Part shown: one piece after another, positions 46,861 to 53,124 of the stretch
Layout: every line of letters starts with the position of its first letter
Position numbering within the stretch: position 1 is the first letter of the stretch
DNA from: Chloromonas sp. AAM2
Lineage: Eukaryota > Chlorophyta > Chlorophyceae > Chlamydomonadales > Chlamydomonadaceae
DNA: 53,124 bases
Reading direction: 5' to 3'
Assembly (NCBI GenBank): GCA_004335635.1
Contig: QAXH01003330.1
Coordinates: 1 to 53,124 of the forward strand
Notes under the pieces: generated by a model
Told to the model about the DNA's origin: nothing
What the model saw: only the letters and a program-made list of their open reading frames with translations
Database searches by the model: none
Position numbers and translations under genes: made by a program

Positions 46861-47033
46861 GGTTGTTCATCTGTTTGGCGATCACATCCTGCATACACAC
46901 TCTGGGCACCTGAGGGGTGGCTAAGCATCCGGTTTAGCTGACAGCTGTGGTAACCAGGCTAGTGAAGACTGTATTCACCCAACTCCACTTGCAGATCCCT
47001 TTTCTGGTTGCCAGATTGCCTCCACACGCACAG

Positions 47034-49402
47034 TCAGCTGTGCATCCTATCCCCCGAGGCTTGCGGCTCTTGGTGTCGAGTGTGGCCCGAGCTGAGATGT
47101 GGCAGCAGCCTGGTGACGCGGTGCCCCCGCCACACGGACGATCCAAGGGTGTCTATGACTCGCCTGATGGCAGCCGCTGTGTTGACGGGCGCGGGGTGCA
47201 GCGTGCGCGTCACCTCCGATACCCCGCTGCCTGTGAACAGTTGACATGAAAACACACGCAGTGAATGTATAGATGCAGAGTATTAATTGAAGTTATTGTT
47301 GATAGGCGTGCAAGTCAGTTCAAATATCCATAAATTAAGCAAGCTGAAAATTTTGATGACGAGCGTTCAACTCAGTTGTGGTACCTACCTGATCGAATGA
47401 GCTCCGGCCAGTTGCCTGCCTCGCTTGGTAGGGAGGCGGAGAGGGCAGGGCCGGGGCCAAGGGGGCTGCTGTGCGCCCAGCGCCGGCGTGCGGCTGTGTA
47501 ATCGACCACCGCTTGCAACGCATCTGCGGCGGCCGAGGCAAGCGCGCCCTGCAAACCATGCAGTGTGGGTCAAAACCATGCGCCCGTGACAGGTGATGGA
47601 GATGAAGCAAGTGGATGATGCAGGTGAAGCAGGCGTGCACTGGTGCTGTCGCTCAACATACCAGGATTGCCTGGGTTTGAATTCCTGCCCGTTTCAGAGT
47701 ATACCATGCCATGTGGGGCGCATCCAAGAGACGGCTTGTGTGGGTGGTACTGATCAAGCAAGCGCATAACAGACTGGCCTTGGATTACAATCGTGTTGGC
47801 AGCCGACAGGCAGGTTGCTCGTGCTCAAACAGGATGAACCGCTGGCGCTGCAAGCCGCCGGACTCCTCTCACCTGTAACTTGTCAGTGAGTGGCAGCAGC
47901 AGCGTGGGGTGGCTGAGGATGCGCATGGACAGCGGCCCAAGCAGAGGTAGGCTCTGCTCCGCAGGACCTGCCTCCAGAGCGCCTGCACATGCGCAATCAC
48001 ATGCAACCAGACAGTTCATTGATGGGCATAATTTATTGTTTACGGGTTCACACAACACTGCCACACAGTACCAAATCACACAACAACTGTGTGCGCCTGC
48101 ATACACACAGATTCATACAGCTCTGCCTGCTCATGGCACCGGCCTGTAGTCAAGAGCGCTGTGATCACACGCGACCACACAGTCACACAGTCACACAGTC
48201 ACACAGTCACACACCTCGTTTGTTTGGCATTTGGCAAAACGAATAACTGGTGAATACATGAACAGCTCTTCATTCCGTCAACTGTCCCTCACGAGCCTGC
48301 TTTGGCGCTATACGCAATCCCTGCCTTGACATTTTGGTATGTGGTGCCACAAACCACGACCTGTCCACAAGGTTCTGCTGCTCACAAGTCGTGTGAACTT
48401 GATCGATACTTCTACCACTGTTTGGTATTCCTAAGCAACCTCAACCTGTAAGTACGTCCCTCCCTGCCTGTTTCACCGGGATGCTCACGAGCCATGTGAG
48501 CTACTTTTGTACTTCTACCACGGCTAAGTAACTGGCACTCAACTCACCCGCGAACGCATCCCTTCCCGCCTGCTCCTGCCGCCTGAGGCTGTCCAGCAGC
48601 ACACTGAACAGCGCCTGGAGCAGCTGCAGCACCGCAAGGTGCTTGTTGTGCGGCTGCACCTGCGCAAGTGATGACGGGCAGACGTAGTTAGCAGGTGTTT
48701 TGTCGGTATTCCGTGCCAATAACTTCCCTACGACCCATATGAGTAACCCACCTGCGGCTCACGAAGTGAGTTAGCATTTCATAGCTATAATCATTGAAAA
48801 TTTCGGCCGGAGACCTATGATTATGAGCAATCATCATTCAAGTTCCAGGTTCTTCCAACTTCATGGTCTCTGTGAGTAGGTTGGCGCTCTGTGCGTTGGA
48901 CACTGTGCGTTGTGCGACCTACGGTGTTGCGCAAACCTGGGTATGGCTGTGGTTACAGTACCTAGGGGTTGTTTTGGCCTGCTTAACACTGACCTGTGTG
49001 AGACTGTCCAAGCAGTGGTGCAGCAGCAGCGGGCCATAACAGGGCAGGAAGGCGGCAGCCATGCCCGCACACAGTTGCCTCAGCAGCAACCGCGACATGC
49101 TGGGCTTGGTGACACCAGGGGGGTAGGCGAGCGGCACGCCCATGCCGCCATCGGCCCACACGTGGGCTGCTTGTTGTAACGGAGAAACGAGTGGAATCAG
49201 CCCATGTGCGTCACATGCTCTGCTCAGGCACGTGAGGCACCGGGCTAGGGCGGCCTGGGCGGCCGGTCCCTCGGTGCGCAGGTGGGCGGAGGTCACACTG
49301 CAGCGCGCATCAGCAACGTTGTGTGTGTGTCTCATAAATAAAAGAAATAAGATAGAGATGACAATACATCCATCTACCGCACTGCTCGGATTCCTAGAGC
49401 TC

Positions 49403-49449
<47 letters not shown>

Positions 49450-52400
49450 ACATTTTACGCTTGTGTCGTGTTTCGACATCTAAATTTATTTTGGTGTCCA
49501 TCATCTCCGGTCGGCCTCAAGCTGAAGTTGCAATCAGCAAATATAATGAAGTTGAAATGGTGGCGAGAGCCCCATAAGAGCTGGTGCCCTTGCATAAGCC
49601 CTGCTGCCCCGCGCACCTCCATCCAAACCACACCTGTCCATGAAGGTCCCACCTGATGTTGTTGACAGCCATCGCATGCAGCACCACACAGAGGCACGTG
49701 GTAAACAGCTGGGAGTGCGAGGGGCCGAGCAGCGCCTGATGCGCATCCAACCGCAACAATCTGTGCAGGTGCAGAGAGCAGCAGGGCAGCCAAATGTCTG
49801 ACAGGCCGTCATCACAGTATGTAATGGCGCCTGGCTTGTGACATTACAGGAAGGGTCTGACATACCTGAGCAATGATTCAAATGATTGTTGATTTATAAA
49901 GTTTTCAATTGTTTATCCAAAGGGACAAATCCCGTACGTGCATGCACGCACCGACACGGATGCAAAAAGACCAGAACAACATCTACACACTCCACCATGG
50001 TATGGCTGTCAGCTGCCATCGCTCACAGCGTGTAATCGTACAGTTAGGGTGTTTGGGTGTGGCACCTGTGTCGTATTTCATAGATGAGTGACCGCCAGAA
50101 CGGGGCTGGTTGCGAAGAAGTTGCCGATGATTTCAACGTGAAAAGCATGTCGCCGCACCCGTGTTTGCGGGTACAGCATTGTTGGCCCACCTGCTGAGTC
50201 ATGTCATAATGGTGACGATAAAGATATAATGGTATAAAGATGTGAATAACAATCATCGAGCAGTCCAAACGCACCTGTGTTTTCTTAGGCTGTCGTACGG
50301 CCCGCCCGAGCCCGTGAGAGTATGAGTGCCCACACTGCCCAGTGTGCTGCCGGCTCCCGGACCTCGCTCCTCACCGCCCCCGCCTGAAGCATGTAGATAA
50401 ATATAAATCAGTACAAAAAGTACACAGAGAGTCAAGTGCAGTCAGCAACTATAAGCAAGTACAGTGACTGCGTCTAAGTAAGTACAGTGAGTTGAGCTGC
50501 CTTGGTCCTAGTCATGCTGAGCGTACTTCTTATTTGTTGTGCAGTGCCCATCTACCGCGAGTCCTTTCATACCACCAGCAGGCCAAGCACTCCTACAGCA
50601 GTCAGCACTGCCTTGCACGCCTCGAGAAATTGCATGATCGCCCAAAGATGCATGCATGGTTGGTACTACCACTATGCCAGCCTGGGTCGGCCAGTGCTGT
50701 GAAAAACATAACAAGCAGCTGCCAGGCACGCGAACCCTGAACCAACATGCTCCCGTCGCACCTGGCATGATGTTTGTGGTGTCCCTCAAGGCGTAGGTGC
50801 CGTTCAGAGCTGCACCCTGCACGCACAAAGCACGGGCAATCCGTGACCACAAACAACCAGACGATGCTGCTGCCCCAAACAATGCCCTACACCGGTTGCA
50901 CCGGCACACACGGACATGCAACTATACTAGTACCAAGTCCCTGAACAAGTTTATCTTAAATATACAGACTCTTACACTGGTCTTCAAGGGGCACAGCAAC
51001 ACACCATCCAATGCAATCCCTACGCACTAGTGGTATTCTGAGTGCGACACACACCATGCACATCCCCCCCTCATGGCTTCATGCCCTCCGTTCATTTGAT
51101 TGATATCCTATAACCCCCTTATAATTTCACATGCTAGCCCCACCTGCACTTCTGGCACCATACCTGCCATGTAACATCGAGCTGTGACAACCTGACTTAT
51201 ACTAAGTAAGCTAGGTAGCTCGACAACTGTTCCCATGACATGCCAGCCCACCTGCACTTCTAGCACCGCTGCCATATCCGCCAGTGCGTTGAGTGTTGCA
51301 GGCAGTGTCGTTGCAACTTGCAGCCCCCTTAACATGAGCTGTTGGGCCGCCAGGGGCGCGTGGCGCTGGGCAGAGCTGTCGTGGGAGGGCAGCTGGAGCA
51401 GAGCAGCGCCCAAGGCCCACGACTCTGCATGCGTGAGAGAATCCATGGAGAAAATGCTATAAGAATATGCGTGAAGAAAATGCGTGGATATTACGGCATA
51501 GACTGGCTGGAATTTTCTCGTTACATAAGATTTGCCTATGACGCAAAAACGCAACGGCGTTCCTCGCTCTGTTTGCCTATGCCTATAAGGGGTTAGGGAA
51601 CTAACCCTAACCCTAACCCTATATGCATACACACACCCGCACTTGTGCCTTGCATGTACATCACCCAGGACTCCGCACGCACGGCTACTACAGTACGTAA
51701 ATCCGAGTCCCTCCACCACTTGTGCTTGGCTAAATGGCTCAGGTGATAGCCCTTCACAACATGCTTTCGCAAGAGCTTTGCGCACGAGCTTGCTACAGGG
51801 CTGTACAAAGACGCTTTGCCCTCTTCCTTTTTCAAGAGCCATGATATGACCTCGCCCTCCCTCATTTGCCCCACCTGGCTCCTCCCCCTCCCCACCTGGC
51901 TCCTCCCCCTCCCCATCCGCTCCTCCTTTGTCTGAGCTGCGGCCAATCTTGGCGGTGGCGTGCAGCAGGATGTGCCCGCTGAGGCCGGGGGCAGCGGCCA
52001 AGAGCACGTTGAGCACCTGCAAAGCAAACAAACAAACGAACACAGGGAACAAACATCACCATCATTGGGAAATTAACACAGAAAAAATGACACTAAGAGT
52101 TGGATGCTCTGACATGAATTATGATAGCGTTGCTGCGGAACTGGGACGCAAATGCAAACGTGAAATTGCTACACGTATAGTCGACCCTACTTGATAACAC
52201 CGACATGTCTGCTGACCCGTTTGTGCGTGATCAAGAGCTGACGTGGAACCGCATGCTATGTCGCATGGCGCGTGATGTGCCATGCAGGACAAGCGTGGTA
52301 CGCCATGCTACATGCCAACTTTCTGCATGCCAACTTTCTGCATGCATCCCTGACCTGTGCACGGTTTTGTCTGCGAGTGCCAAGTGCGAGTTCTCGTGTT

Positions 52401-52556
52401 GATAGAACGCTTGTCGCACGTTTGCCACCTTGCTGCCATTCGTACCTTTGACTGATGCAAGTTTAGATTGCGCATGTAAGCTGACAGAAGCGACAGCCCC
52501 GCCAGGTAGAGGGCAACCACGTGGCTGTGGAGCAGCGATAGGCCTACCCAGAACAC
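47034..52556 (-). CDS. 3' part of a large alpha-helical repeat protein gene, continues beyond the window
   Basis: Minus-strand exons: 52556-52446, 52016-51875 (or 51896), 51424-51252, 50816-50762, 50383-50275, one ending 50066 (start unresolved), 49760-49653, 49297-48994, 48659-48548, 47982-47873, 47548-47389 and 47230-47034 (TGA). Except around the exon ending 50066, all phases close. Segments are hydrophobic-helical: FWVGLSLLHSHVVALYLAGL, VLNVLLAAAPGLSGHILLHA, LQVATTLPATLNALADMAAV, FTTCLCVVLHAMAVNNI, LLLRQLCAGMAAAFLPCYG and LAVLQLLQALFSVLLDSLRR. This is the look of a HEAT/ARM scaffold. The first recalls neurofibromin or Furry-type repeats (FWVAVAVLQ....LYSAGTALL in neurofibromin), but this is weak. 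The C-terminus is basic and ends ASGDRMHS. The N-terminus lies past 53124; 52669-52760 (PTFALASTPLAMVLALTVIR) may be a further exon. Confidence 0.5.
48178..48213. repeat. (CACACAGTCA)n-type tandem repeat
   Basis: Several successive CACACAGT units (ACAGTCACACAGTCACACAG) lie in an intron of the helical-repeat gene. Confidence 0.8.
49406..49447. repeat. (TG)n dinucleotide microsatellite
   Basis: About 21 uninterrupted TG units lie in an intron of the helical-repeat gene. Confidence 0.95.
51129..51275 (-). repeat. Duplicated exon-end with splice donor
   Basis: 51238-51275 holds the 3' end and donor of the exon 51424-51252. 51129-51170 is a second copy with an insertion of a few bases and some substitutions; both contain CCACCTGCACTTCT (AGAAGTGCAGGTGG on the coding strand). 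The copy lies about 110 bp downstream in the intron. Confidence 0.7.
51589..51622. repeat. Short interstitial telomere-like motif
   Basis: GGGGTTAGGGAACT is followed directly by three CCCTAA units and a final CCCT. The two orientations face each other and could form a small hairpin. It is within an intron of the helical-repeat gene. Confidence 0.7.
51876..51917 (-). repeat. 21-bp tandem repeat at an exon end
   Basis: Two copies of GGGGAGGGGGAGGAGCCAGG, read on the minus strand, each encode GEGEEPG. Each contains CAG/GTGGGG, so either could act as the splice donor 21 nt apart without changing frame. Confidence 0.7.
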
Positions 52557-53124
52557 CTGAGCAGCAGCAGCAGGGAAAAGCACACGCACTCGTGCATGTC
52601 CATCATCATCAACGTGATCATTACATGTCATTTGCAGGTTTGACCCATACCATCGGTTCAAAAAGCGAATGACGGTCAAGGCCAGGACCATTGCCAGGGG
52701 GGTTGAGGCCAAGGCAAAGGTAGGGCGCATTCCAATGTGGCGCGTGAGAGGCAAGCACAGGAGCAAGCCTGCCACAGTACTTAGCCTGTTGCCAGCCACA
52801 GTACTTAGCCTGCCTGTGCTGCCCTCATCACAAACCCAACTTGGCTGGCCTTACATACCAACAATTGCATGCCCTGTCCTACTGGCTGTCCAATGTCCCG
52901 CCTTTTTTCCATAGTCTCAGATTGGCCAGCCTTCCATACACCCCAACAAATGCATTTCAATGCTACGGATTCCAGCGCTCCAAACATACTCTCCATCCCA
53001 CGGCCTCCATGGCTCAAACGAAACGATTTCACAGACGAACACACTGGTGCATAAAGTGTACATTTGTCCTGAGTGCTCCTGACGCTGAGCAGCCTTCCCC
53101 GGATTCAGATGATGTAACAACACC
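52557..53124. other. Right edge of the window, upstream part of the helical-repeat gene
   Basis: On the minus strand the frame is open from 52799 through the exon at 52556 and includes RPTFALASTPLAMVLALTVI and RFLNR, which look like coding helix. Splice ends could not be fixed. Beyond 52800 nothing convincing is seen. Confidence 0.35.

Larger units (their letters stand above)
45665..47033. other. Convergent intergenic region
   Basis: This separates the 3' ends of the plus-strand acidic-protein gene and the minus-strand helical-repeat gene. Besides the TGTAA array and the 150-aa minus-strand ORF, no other coding signal is visible. Confidence 0.45.

Noticed and set aside
51108..52052. 314-aa continuous frame on the minus strand
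   Set aside because: It runs through two exons and the intron between them. Internal donors and acceptors close phase better and remove the telomere-like motif.
1..53124. tRNA, rRNA and CRISPR arrays
   Set aside because: No T-loop/D-loop pairs, rRNA signatures or regularly spaced direct repeats with unique spacers were found by eye.

Overview
This window is nuclear DNA of a eukaryote. It is intron-rich and of moderate GC content, most introns are 100-500 bp with GT-AG ends, and there are long low-complexity Gln/Ala/Ser/Pro stretches, many short tandem repeats and TGTAA elements. The content fits a chlorophyte green alga of the Chlamydomonadales; a Haematococcus-like genome is my guess and is not proven. 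No rRNA, tRNA, CRISPR array or prokaryotic operon was seen. A run of 15 Ns (34520-34534) marks an assembly gap.

Layout. 157-3069 (-): a complete seven-exon NudC gene of 335 aa, the most secure call. 5287-6697 (-): a four-exon gene for an unrecognised 141-aa protein. 7354-17329 (+): a nine-exon gene for a large protein (about 1,383 aa) with a transit-peptide-like N-terminus, one membrane segment, disordered repeats and a C-terminus resembling DUF3110. Its 3-kb intron 7 carries a MITE-like element and a decayed 355-aa reading frame. 19223-25728 (-): a gene of about 12 exons for a coiled-coil protein with a C-terminal membrane segment. 27255-31918 (+): a seven-exon Sec14/CRAL-TRIO lipid-transfer protein with a very long Gln/His-rich tail ending in a cysteine cluster. 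32000-34700: a repeat-rich stretch with a nuclease-like ORF (33879 onward), the assembly gap and an inverted repeat. 35171-35793 (+): a kinase-like fragment with a DFG motif but no visible catalytic loop. 36907-45664 (+): an LRR-like gene and a long acidic, probably nuclear coding region, joined by compatible splice phases and possibly a single gene. 46408-46860 (-): a lone 150-aa ORF. 47034 to the right edge (-): the 3' part of a long gene for an alpha-helical repeat protein.

The genes do not form an operon or an obvious pathway. Exon coordinates were derived by hand from splice consensus, reading phase and, where possible, family resemblance. Joins whose phase closes (NudC, the 141-aa gene, the DUF3110-like gene, most of the coiled-coil gene, the Sec14 gene, most of the right-edge gene) are more reliable than the rest. 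The most interesting recurring pattern is that short copies of exon edges, with their splice sites, lie inside neighbouring introns at four places.
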